DNA from: Spirochaetaceae bacterium
Lineage (GTDB): Bacteria > Spirochaetota > Spirochaetia > SZUA-6 > Fen-1364
NCBI GenBank assembly: GCA_003170115.1
Contig: PMZS01000226.1
Coordinates: forward strand, 1 to 7,032
Direction: 5' to 3'
Length of the DNA stretch: 7,032 nucleotides
How positions within the stretch are numbered: the stretch's first letter is position 1; every line of letters starts with the position of its first letter. A model generated the notes under the pieces. It was not told where the DNA came from and ran no database searches. It saw only the letters and a list, made by a program, of their open reading frames with translations. Positions 1-6,316 of the stretch are shown here, piece after piece. The position numbers were made by a program, and so were the translations under genes.

Positions 1-15
1 CCTCTGGACCCCCTC

Positions 16-1254
16 CTATGCGCCGCCTCGATCGATCAGCTCGTTGAGCCTCTTTCGATAGTAGCTGAACTCTTCCCAGTGGACCTCCGGCGGGATCAGG
101 TGGTCGCCGAACGGCACGTACCCGCCCGTCTTCAGGACCTCGGCAACGGGCTTCAGGATCTGCTCGATCCGTTCCCGTCCCTTGGGAATCTCCGATTTCG
201 GGATCCCGCCCATGAGCTGGAGGGTGGGATGCAGGCGGCGGACCTTCACGATGTCCACGCCGCAGGTGGCCTCCATGGGGTACATGCCCGTGATGCCGCC
301 TTCCATGAACAGGGGAATCAGGTCGGTGCATTCGCCGTCGGTGTCGATGAAGATCGTCTTCACCCCGTGGGCCTTGAGGAAGCCGGTGAGCCGCTTGTAG
401 TAGGGCAGCATGAACTCCCGGATCATGGCAGGGGCCACCATGGAACCAGTGCCCGCGGAGATATCCTCCCAGATCACGAACAGGTCCACGTCCGTCTGCG
501 AGAGGACCTCTTCGTACACGGCGATCCAGACGTCCGTGAAAGTCTTCTGGATGTCATGGATGAGCTTCGGCTCGTCGGTGTAGTTGTAGAACAGGTGCTC
601 GTAGCCCATGAGATGGGCCAGGGTGCCGAAGTAGCCCTGCGGATACCCGCCCAGAACCAGGGGATAGTCGCGGTTGCGGTATTTCTGGAGGAGCCGCGGC
701 CAGTGCGCCGGGAACCGGCCCTTTATGTCCTTGACGTTCATCCGCTCGTCCTTCAGGCGCAGCCAGGACGGCCAGTCGCGGATGGGGTTCTCCAGGGCGC
801 TGGGGATGACGCCGGTAGCCTTTGTGAACACGCGCTTCACCCCGTCGATGTCGACGTACACGAGGGAGCTCTCCGTCTCCTCGATGATTCGCACGTCGAA
901 CTTGGGATGGAAAAGAAGATCCACGTTGACGAGGACCTGGCCCTTGTCCATGCCGAGGGCGGTGCGCACGTCGTCGTCCAGCGCGAAGCCCTGCGACGGC
1001 CAGTACAGCCCCCCTCCCAGGACCGCCATTCCCGCGGCCAGGCGGCCCGGGGGCAGAGTGTTCCAGCAGGGGATGTACAGGGACGAGCTCGCCGTAGTGA
1101 CCTTTGTCAGGGGACGCGGCGGCTTCTTCTTCGGCAGCCCTTCGTTGTACCAGTTCTCGTAGTTGGCGCCCCAGTACCCGAACTCCCACTTCGGCGGCCG
1201 GGCCTTCGTGCCGAAGTTCTCCATCACCTCGCGGAATCTTTCGCGGACGTTCAT
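16..1254 (-). CDS. URO-D-fold protein, DTDG/GDH type (putative methyltransferase or decarboxylase relative)
   Basis: A 412-residue member of the uroporphyrinogen decarboxylase superfamily, the TIM-barrel group that also holds cobamide methyltransferases. The N-terminus has the family-like aromatic stretch (FGYWGANYENWYNEGLP, about residues 25-41). The C-terminal half carries DTDG at 304-307, a PMEATCGVD segment, MGGIPKSEIPKG, and GGYVPFGDHLIPP with Gly-Asp-His at 383-385. True HemE is about 340-350 residues and this gene is not among heme genes, so a heme role is unlikely. It lacks the His-x-Cys...Cys zinc pattern of MtaA/MtbA-type enzymes; Asp304/Asp306 and Asp384/His385 lie in comparable places. 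The ATG at 1254 is preceded by AGAGGA (1264-1269), 9 bases away and touching the permease stop codon, which suggests translational coupling to the importer. It stops with TAG. The fold is confident; the reaction and substrate are unknown. No signal peptide is visible, so it is probably cytoplasmic. Confidence 0.87.
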   Translation of the reverse strand: MNVRERFREVMENFGTKARPPKWEFGYWGANYENWYNEGLPKKKPPRPLTKVTTASSSLYIPCWNTLPPGRLAAGMAVLGGGLYWPSQGFALDDDVRTALGMDKGQVLVNVDLLFHPKFDVRIIEETESSLVYVDIDGVKRVFTKATGVIPSALENPIRDWPSWLRLKDERMNVKDIKGRFPAHWPRLLQKYRNRDYPLVLGGYPQGYFGTLAHLMGYEHLFYNYTDEPKLIHDIQKTFTDVWIAVYEEVLSQTDVDLFVIWEDISAGTGSMVAPAMIREFMLPYYKRLTGFLKAHGVKTIFIDTDGECTDLIPLFMEGGITGMYPMEATCGVDIVKVRRLHPTLQLMGGIPKSEIPKGRERIEQILKPVAEVLKTGGYVPFGDHLIPPEVHWEEFSYYRKRLNELIDRGGA

Positions 1255-1267
1255 GCTTTCCGTTCCT

Positions 1268-2254
1268 CTACTGCTTTCTCAGGGCGCCGCTCCTGACGAC
1301 ATCGATCATGACCGCGATCAGGAGCACGCCTCCCGAGACGACCATCTGAAAGTATGCATTGACGCTCTGCAGGGTGAGCCCGTTGTTGATCGTCTGCAGG
1401 ATCAGGATGCCCAGGATCGTTCCCGACATCTTTCCCTTGCCGCCGCTCAGGCTTATTCCCCCGAGGATGACCGCGGAGATGGTGTTCATCTCGGACCCCG
1501 CGCCGGACTGCGGCAGCGCCGCCCCGACCTGGCAGGCCACCAGGAACCCGGAGATGCCGGCGGTCAGACCGCTGATCAAGAACGCGATGAACTTCACCCT
1601 GTTCGCGTTGATGCCCGAAAGATAGCTGGCCCGTTCATTTCCGCCGACCATGTACACTTTTCGCCCAAAAGACGTGAAGTTCAGCAGGTACCAGACGATG
1701 ACCAGCACCACCAGGGCGATGATGGTGACGTAGGGAACGACGCCGAACATCCTGCCTCTCCCCAGGGCGAGCAGCACGGGATCCGTCACCATCACCGTGG
1801 CATCCTTGATGATCCAGGCGGTCCCCCTGAATATCTGCATCGTGCCCAGGGTCGTGATGATCGCCGCAATCTTGAACACGGACACCAGGGTGGCGTTGAT
1901 GAACCCCATCGCCAGCCCGAGGACCACGACAAGGATCAGGACCTGCCACCACGGCGCTCCCGAGGTGCTGAACAGGATGCACAGCAGAGCGGTCACGGCC
2001 CCGACGGAGTTCTGGGAAATGTCCATCCCGCCGAGGATCATCGACACCGTGAGCCCCGACGCCCTGATAGCCAGGATCGAGGCGAACATGAGCACGTTCA
2101 TCACGTTCTGCAGGGTGAGGAAATAGGGTGACATGAGCGCCCAGACCGTGGCCAGCAGGAAGAGCGCTATCGCGAGGCTCAGGGTGTTGCCGAGGTCCAT
2201 GATGCTCCTGAAGAGCTTCGGCCTCTCGTTCATTGCCAGGATTCTGCTAGGCAT
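1268..2254 (-). CDS. Sugar ABC transporter permease, RbsC/BPD_transp_2 type
   Basis: A 328-residue, strongly hydrophobic inner-membrane protein that should form the channel of a CUT2 importer, working with the ATPase and binding protein encoded just upstream. Family signs include a GGMDIS segment at 75-80 (usual form GGIDLS), the loop NFTSFGRKVYMVGGNERASY, and a C-terminal region with AVILGGISLSGGKGKMSGT followed by an NNGLTLQSVNAYFQ segment, as in RbsC relatives. Its length is normal for the family. The ATG at 2254 is favoured because GGGAG (2260-2264) lies 5 bases upstream; it overlaps the ATPase gene by 8 bases (ATG...TAG), so the two are probably translationally coupled. A later ATG at 2233 has no clear ribosome binding site. 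Arg64 falls inside the predicted second membrane segment, where relatives usually have Gly. The ligand cannot be told from the permease. Confidence 0.95.
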   Translation of the reverse strand: MPSRILAMNERPKLFRSIMDLGNTLSLAIALFLLATVWALMSPYFLTLQNVMNVLMFASILAIRASGLTVSMILGGMDISQNSVGAVTALLCILFSTSGAPWWQVLILVVVLGLAMGFINATLVSVFKIAAIITTLGTMQIFRGTAWIIKDATVMVTDPVLLALGRGRMFGVVPYVTIIALVVLVIVWYLLNFTSFGRKVYMVGGNERASYLSGINANRVKFIAFLISGLTAGISGFLVACQVGAALPQSGAGSEMNTISAVILGGISLSGGKGKMSGTILGILILQTINNGLTLQSVNAYFQMVVSGGVLLIAVMIDVVRSGALRKQ

Positions 2255-3755
2255 TCTCGCTCCCTTTGACGGCCATGTGGAGTATGGCTTTCTGGTCGTA
2301 GTCCTTGCGCTGGAACTCGCCTTCAATTTTCCCGTTGGCGAAGATGAGCATCCGGTCCGTGATCCCGATCACCTCGAGCAGCTCCGCGGTAACCATGATA
2401 ATCGAGATTCCCCGCCGGCACAGGTCTTCCATGATCTTGTATATTTCCACTTTCGCCCCGACGTCGACGCCCCGCGTCGGGTCATTCATGATCAGGACCT
2501 TCGGGTCCGTGAGGATCCACTTCGCCACGACGACCTTCTGCTGGTTCCCTCCGCTGAGAGACTCGACAATGGCGTTGCGGGACGGGGTCCTGATCTGCAT
2601 CTTTTCGATCCAGGTGTCGCTGTATTCCTTCTGCCGGGCGCTGTTGATCTTGAGGCCCCGGCCGAGCTCGTCCAGCTTTGTTATGGTCAGGTTGTCCTTG
2701 AGGGAATGGATCAGCACCAGACCTTCCGCCTTGCGATCGCTCGGAACATACGCGATCCCCTGCTTCTTGGCCTCGATCGGGGTGTTGATCTTCGTTTCCT
2801 TCCCGTCCAGGATCACCTTCCCGCCGGAAATCGCCCGGATGCCCAGCAGGCCTTCCACCGTCTCGACGCAGCCGGAACCCACCAGGCCGTACAGGCCGAA
2901 GATTTCCCCCTTCCGCAGGGAAAATGATATGTCCCGGGCGCATCCGCAGCTCAGGTGCTCGATCCTCAGCACCTCTTCCCCGATCGGCAATTCCGCCTTT
3001 GGATACATCTCGGTAATGGCTCGTCCAACCATCATTTCCACCAGCTGGCCGGACGTCGTCTCTCCGACGTCGAGGACCCCCACCCGTTTCCCGTCCCTCA
3101 TCACCATCACGCGGTCCGCGAGACGGAAAACTTCTTCCAGCTTGTGACTGATGTAGATGATCGTCACTCCGCGGCGCTTCAGGCTCTCGATGTAGCCGAA
3201 GAGCCGCTGCGTCTCCACCTCGTTCAACGATGACGTCGGCTCATCCATGACGAGAACTTTCACGTCACGGGAAACGGCGCGGAGTATTTCCAAAATCTGT
3301 TTCTCCGCCACGCTCAATGACTTGACGAGCGTAAACGGGTTGTAGTCCATGTCGAACAGGCGCATCAGCTCCATCGAAGCCTTTTTCATGGCCTGGTAAT
3401 CAACGCGCCTGAGTATTCCCTTGAGCGGCACTCTTCCCAGGAAGAGGTTTTCCGCGATCGTCATCTCGTTGAGATAGTTCAGTTCCTGGTAGATGATGCC
3501 CAGCCCGTAGTTGTCCATCCGGGCTTTCGGGCCGGTTTCCGGCGGTATCACTTTCCCATCCAGCCGGATCTCCCCTGAATCCATCAGGTGCGCACCGGAC
3601 AGGATCTTCATCAAGGTCGATTTTCCCGCTCCATTCTCGCCGATCACCGCGAGCACTTCTCCGCGCCGTGTCTCGAGATCCACCTTGTCGAGCGCGAGAA
3701 CACCGGGGAATCTTTTTGTGACATTCTTTATCTGGAGATTGTACTCGTTGCCCAT
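2247..3755 (-). CDS. Sugar ABC transporter ATP-binding protein, tandem-domain RbsA/MglA type
   Basis: A 502-residue cytoplasmic ATPase with two fused nucleotide-binding domains that powers the CUT2 importer. Domain 1 has Walker A GENGAGKST (39-47), the Q-loop region IIYQELNYL, signature LSVAEKQ (147-153), Walker B ending MDEPTSS (Asp171, Glu172) and switch His in YISHKLEE. Domain 2 is degenerate, as is common in this family: GLVGSGCVE (290-298) has no Walker A lysine, signature LSGGNQQ (400-406) is intact, and Walker B reads IMNDPTRGVD, so the usual Asp-Glu is Asn424-Asp425. Domain 1 is therefore the likely catalytic site. The start is uncertain: ATG at 3755 has AGGGAGG only 2 bases away, whereas GTG at 3776 has AGGGGG 5 bases away and would add 7 residues. 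A TTG at 3821 is unlikely because it lies inside the upstream stem-loop. Stop is TAG, overlapping the permease start. Confidence 0.95.
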   Translation of the reverse strand: MGNEYNLQIKNVTKRFPGVLALDKVDLETRRGEVLAVIGENGAGKSTLMKILSGAHLMDSGEIRLDGKVIPPETGPKARMDNYGLGIIYQELNYLNEMTIAENLFLGRVPLKGILRRVDYQAMKKASMELMRLFDMDYNPFTLVKSLSVAEKQILEILRAVSRDVKVLVMDEPTSSLNEVETQRLFGYIESLKRRGVTIIYISHKLEEVFRLADRVMVMRDGKRVGVLDVGETTSGQLVEMMVGRAITEMYPKAELPIGEEVLRIEHLSCGCARDISFSLRKGEIFGLYGLVGSGCVETVEGLLGIRAISGGKVILDGKETKINTPIEAKKQGIAYVPSDRKAEGLVLIHSLKDNLTITKLDELGRGLKINSARQKEYSDTWIEKMQIRTPSRNAIVESLSGGNQQKVVVAKWILTDPKVLIMNDPTRGVDVGAKVEIYKIMEDLCRRGISIIMVTAELLEVIGITDRMLIFANGKIEGEFQRKDYDQKAILHMAVKGSENA

Positions 3756-3817
3756 GCCCTCCCTGCTCGTCGCCACGGAGACCCCCTGCTTCGATTTGTC
3801 GAACCTGGATTGAGCGA

Positions 3818-3848
3818 TCAACCGCGGACCGCGCAGGCCCGCGGTTGA
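3818..3848 (-). promoter_or_regulatory. Stem-loop between the binding-protein and ATPase genes
   Basis: A perfect 10-base inverted repeat (TCAACCGCGG at 3818-3827, CCGCGGTTGA at 3839-3848) can be extended inward across one mismatch by two further G-C pairs, leaving a 5-base loop. It starts 12 bases after the binding-protein stop. No T-run follows on the minus strand, so it is not a typical intrinsic terminator. Such structures between a binding-protein gene and the membrane-component genes often protect the upstream mRNA from 3' decay or dampen downstream expression, giving an excess of binding protein. That role is inferred from position. Confidence 0.72.
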
Positions 3849-3860
3849 CCGAATACCATG

Positions 3861-4841
3861 CTACTGGTTCTCCGCCCTGATCTTGTCGATTTCGGCGCGC
3901 GTCAGGAACTCGTGCTTCATCGTCTGGATCTTGGCCGGCTTCTTGCCGTTGATGATGTCGATGGCGAGCGGGATGATGTAATCGCCGTACTGCGTGGGAT
4001 AGTACGCAGTGCCGCCGAGCCAGCAGTTGTCACCGAGGGCGAACGCTGCCAGGGTCTGCTTCCCGTTGTTGTTGGTCGCGAGAAGGATGTCCTTGTCCCT
4101 GTTGGCCGACTGCACCGCGGAGAATACTCCCTGGCCCGTCTCCGTGTTGACCGTTCCCACTGCGATGTGGTGGAGCGTCGGATGGGCCGTCAGCCAGTCC
4201 GTCATCTTCTGGTTCGCCGCGAGTGTCGTGTCCGATCCGCCGCCGCCCATGTCGATGAACTCGACCTTGTTCGCCGCCAGGGTGATGCCCGCGGCCTTCA
4301 TCCCGTCGTACATCCCCGACAGTCTCTTCTTGACCAGGTCTCCGTTCTCCGAGTTGAAGAACAGGAGCAGGGTGTCGACGTTGCCGGACCACTTCGACTT
4401 GATGGCTTTTGCCAGACCCTTGCCGGCAACCTCACCGGCCATCTGGTTGTTCGCCCCGAAGAACCAGCCCTGGGCGCCCTTGGCGCCCGTGTACATCACG
4501 TCGATGCCGATGACCGGCACGCCCTTGGCGCCGCAGTAGTCCACGAGGCTGCCGCCAACCTGCGCGTTTACGTTGAAGTCGACGATGAGCTGCGCGCCCT
4601 GGAGAAGCAGGTTGTCGACGTTCGGGAGGATCTTCTCTGCGTCGAAGTTGGATTCGGCGACGAGCAGCTTGACCCCATACTTGTCCGCCGCCCGCTTCAT
4701 GCTTTCCCCGACCTGGCGCAGGAAGTCCACCGTCGTGGACCCGTTGTTGAACCCAATGATGATCTGCTTCTTGGCTTGGCCGAACAGAGCACCTGTCGCC
4801 GCCATCAAGACAACCAGTACCAAAACCAGTGCTTTCTTCAC
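3861..4841 (-). CDS. Periplasmic sugar-type substrate-binding protein, Peripla_BP_4 family
   Basis: A 326-residue exported binding protein that should capture the ligand and deliver it to the permease. It has a Lys-Lys n-region, a hydrophobic core at about 4-20, and a probable cleavage site after GQA (residue 23) or nearby. There is no lipobox cysteine, so it is probably soluble in the periplasm. The mature part begins KKQIIIGF and shows the two-lobe RbsB-like pattern: FNVNAQVGGSLVDY and GVPVIGIDVMY in lobe 1, VDTLLLFFNSENGD after the hinge, then LLATNNNGKQTLAAF and GGTAYYPTQYGDYIIPLA near the C-terminus. The start is set at GTG 4841, because AGGAGG (4848-4853) is exactly 6 bases upstream and the protein then begins MKKAL. 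The in-frame TTG at 4845-4847 abuts the ribosome binding site and is unlikely. The gene follows a promoter and precedes a stem-loop. The ligand is unidentified. Confidence 0.94.
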   Translation of the reverse strand: MKKALVLVLVVLMAATGALFGQAKKQIIIGFNNGSTTVDFLRQVGESMKRAADKYGVKLLVAESNFDAEKILPNVDNLLLQGAQLIVDFNVNAQVGGSLVDYCGAKGVPVIGIDVMYTGAKGAQGWFFGANNQMAGEVAGKGLAKAIKSKWSGNVDTLLLFFNSENGDLVKKRLSGMYDGMKAAGITLAANKVEFIDMGGGGSDTTLAANQKMTDWLTAHPTLHHIAVGTVNTETGQGVFSAVQSANRDKDILLATNNNGKQTLAAFALGDNCWLGGTAYYPTQYGDYIIPLAIDIINGKKPAKIQTMKHEFLTRAEIDKIRAENQ

Positions 4842-4847
4842 ATCCAA

Positions 4848-4853
4848 CCTCCT
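4848..4853 (-). promoter_or_regulatory. Ribosome binding site deciding the binding-protein start
   Basis: AGGAGG on the minus strand is a full Shine-Dalgarno match. It directly abuts the upstream TTG candidate (4845-4847) but is ideally spaced, 6 bases, from GTG at 4839-4841. An ATG at 4841-4843 is in another frame and is followed at once by TGA. This favours the GTG start. Confidence 0.85.
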
Positions 4854-4898
4854 GTAGGCTTGCCCGGATTTGTCCCTACCCTAAGGGCACGGAGCGAC

Positions 4899-4929
4899 AG
4901 TATATCAGATCGGAGGTCTGAAAGGTGAA
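4899..4929 (-). promoter_or_regulatory. Probable sigma-70-type promoter of the importer genes
   Basis: On the minus strand TATACT (4899-4904) matches the -10 consensus in five of six bases and is preceded by TG-A, making an extended -10 element (TGATATACT, 4899-4907). The best -35 candidate is TTCACC (4924-4929), four of six matches, at a long 19-base spacing; extended -10 promoters tolerate a weak -35. Transcription would begin near 4892, giving a leader of about 50 bases before GTG 4841. The site lies in the 135-base gap between the first URO-D gene and the binding-protein gene, the longest non-coding gap in the window. Confidence 0.6.
4905..4921. promoter_or_regulatory. Candidate operator palindrome in the promoter spacer
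   Basis: TCAGA-N7-TCTGA has perfect 5-base arms and lies between the -10 and -35 elements, sharing the TGA of the extended -10. A repressor dimer bound here would block RNA polymerase, as LacI- or GntR-family regulators often do for sugar importers. No regulator gene is in the window, so the binding protein is unknown. Short arms make a chance occurrence possible. Confidence 0.42.
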
Positions 4930-4976
4930 TGGAGAAAAGGGGCGGGTTGATGTCTTTTTACGCGGGCCCGGGGCCG

Positions 4977-6263
4977 CTACATTCCGAAGACCGACTTCGT
5001 CATCCGCACCCATTCCGCCAGGCGGCCGCGGTCGTGGTTGATCGTGTACACGTCCCGCAGGAGGATCTCGAGGCAGGAGCCTTTTGTCGCCCGGAAGGTC
5101 TTCTCCATGTCGTCCCGCGCGAGGTTCCACGGCGGGTTGGCGCCACTCAGGAGCGCGGGGGTGGGCTTGCGGGAGTAGACGTACCTGCTCCCCAGCATCT
5201 CGGCCACCTTCTCGAGATCGGACCAGCCCGAGACCGAGACGGAGCGGAGGTTCGGGATGGCTTTCATGATGAGGGGAAGCCGGTCGTGCACCGGCTCGCA
5301 GCAGCCGTAGTAGATCAGGCCGAACCTGCTCGAAAGCTCGGCGAGCCCCGGGAGGACGAATTCCCTGTACATCGTCGGGGAGATGTTGATGGTCTCCTGG
5401 GACTCGGCCCAGCCCCACAGATTCTTCAGGGTGAGCGGTCCCGTGTGCGACGGCCCGGGAAGCTCCGACACGTAGCCGTAGGCGCGCGGGCCCGCCATCT
5501 GGGTGTCCGCGTTCGGCGTCAGGAGCCGTTCGCGCTCCATGAAATTGAAGAGCGCCAGCTTGTCGTCCGTCAGGTATCGCATCAGCCACCGGATGGTCTC
5601 CGGCGAGTCGTATACCCAGTAGAGAAGGCCGTCGTTGCCGATGAAACGGTAGACCTGCCACGTCAGGCCGAAGAAGAAATTGCCGCAGAATCCCTCGTCC
5701 CCGGACTCCGCCAGGAAAGGGTCGTAATTGCCCACGCGAACGGGAAGGATGTCGCCGAACACGTCCTCCAGCAGGGCCTTGTACCCGGCGGTCTTTTCAC
5801 GGTCCACCTCGAACGCGCGCTTTCTCAGCAGGGAAATGTCCGCGGGCGTCTTCACGGGGAAGTTGAACGAATACCCAAGGGAGGTTTCGTTGTTCCCCAT
5901 GAGCGCGGGCTTCTGCTCGACGCTCACGCCGAAGTCCGGCAGCTTCATCTGCCACCCGAACCGGAACCAGGGTTCCACCACGATGTCGTCACCCACTTCG
6001 TCAGCGTGGCGCACCGTGTCGCGCATGTTGCGCTCGACGGCGCGGAGAAACGGGTCGGCGCACTGAAGCTCGACCGGCTCGACGAACCCGTCGACCGAAG
6101 AGGTTTCCACCAGGATGACGGGACGGACGGGCTTCAGGTCGTGCACCGCCGTCCAGAGCTTCTTCCGCTCCCCCATCGCGGGGTTCGAGGCATGCGCCAT
6201 CCACCGGACAGCAAGCTCTCGCAGCACACTTTTCTCGATCGAGGATACCGTGTTCCCGCTCAT
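4977..6263 (-). CDS. URO-D-fold protein with Gly-Cys-Cys-Glu-Pro motif (putative methyltransferase-like enzyme)
   Basis: A 428-residue protein of the uroporphyrinogen decarboxylase superfamily, from a branch I know mainly from sugar and anaerobic catabolic clusters. Recognisable segments are VEPWFRFGW near the N-terminal third, YYGCCEPVHD with Cys321 and Cys322, YVYSRKPTPALLSG, and KGSCLEILLRDVYT with Cys397. In the cobamide methyltransferases MtaA/MtbA and in MetE, zinc is bound by His-x-Cys and a second Cys some 75-85 residues later; the 75-76 residue gap from Cys321/322 to Cys397 resembles that layout, so a Cys-rich zinc site is a reasonable inference. It is too long and too divergent to be HemE. 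The ATG at 6263 has AGGA 7 bases upstream (6271-6274), with GGGAGG further off (6278-6283). The gap to the reductase gene is 53 bases with no obvious promoter. No signal peptide is visible, so it is probably cytoplasmic. Stop is TAG. The substrate is unknown. Confidence 0.86.
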   Translation of the reverse strand: MSGNTVSSIEKSVLRELAVRWMAHASNPAMGERKKLWTAVHDLKPVRPVILVETSSVDGFVEPVELQCADPFLRAVERNMRDTVRHADEVGDDIVVEPWFRFGWQMKLPDFGVSVEQKPALMGNNETSLGYSFNFPVKTPADISLLRKRAFEVDREKTAGYKALLEDVFGDILPVRVGNYDPFLAESGDEGFCGNFFFGLTWQVYRFIGNDGLLYWVYDSPETIRWLMRYLTDDKLALFNFMERERLLTPNADTQMAGPRAYGYVSELPGPSHTGPLTLKNLWGWAESQETINISPTMYREFVLPGLAELSSRFGLIYYGCCEPVHDRLPLIMKAIPNLRSVSVSGWSDLEKVAEMLGSRYVYSRKPTPALLSGANPPWNLARDDMEKTFRATKGSCLEILLRDVYTINHDRGRLAEWVRMTKSVFGM

Positions 6264-6316
6264 GACCCGATCCTACACCTCCCGCGAGAAACCGGGAATG
6301 GAGAAAACGCCTTGCC

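Noticed and set aside
79..1296. A 405-codon open frame on the plus strand opposite the last URO-D gene, with similar long plus-strand frames at 3858-4928 and 4929-6329.
   Set aside because: Their translations are rich in Arg, His, Val, Asp and Gly with no recognisable motif. They lie opposite clearly homologous genes, as expected from mirror frames in GC-rich coding DNA.
3753..3821. TTG at 3821 as the start of the ATPase gene.
   Set aside because: It falls inside the left arm of the stem-loop, has no ribosome binding site, and adds 22 residues not resembling the usual short N-terminus of the family.
4950..4979. GC-rich partly palindromic stretch next to an A/T run after the first URO-D gene, considered as a terminator.
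   Set aside because: On the coding (minus) strand the run after the GC stretch is A, not T, and the stem contains a mismatch with almost no loop, so it does not fit an intrinsic terminator for these genes.
4977..6263. Annotation of either URO-D gene as heme-biosynthetic hemE.
   Set aside because: Both proteins are 60-80 residues too long, have other signature motifs, and are embedded in a transport/catabolic cluster with no heme genes.
6280..6297. TCCCG-N8-CGGGA inverted repeat between the reductase and first URO-D genes, as a hairpin over the ribosome binding region.
   Set aside because: Only five base pairs and no further support; common by chance in GC-rich sequence.
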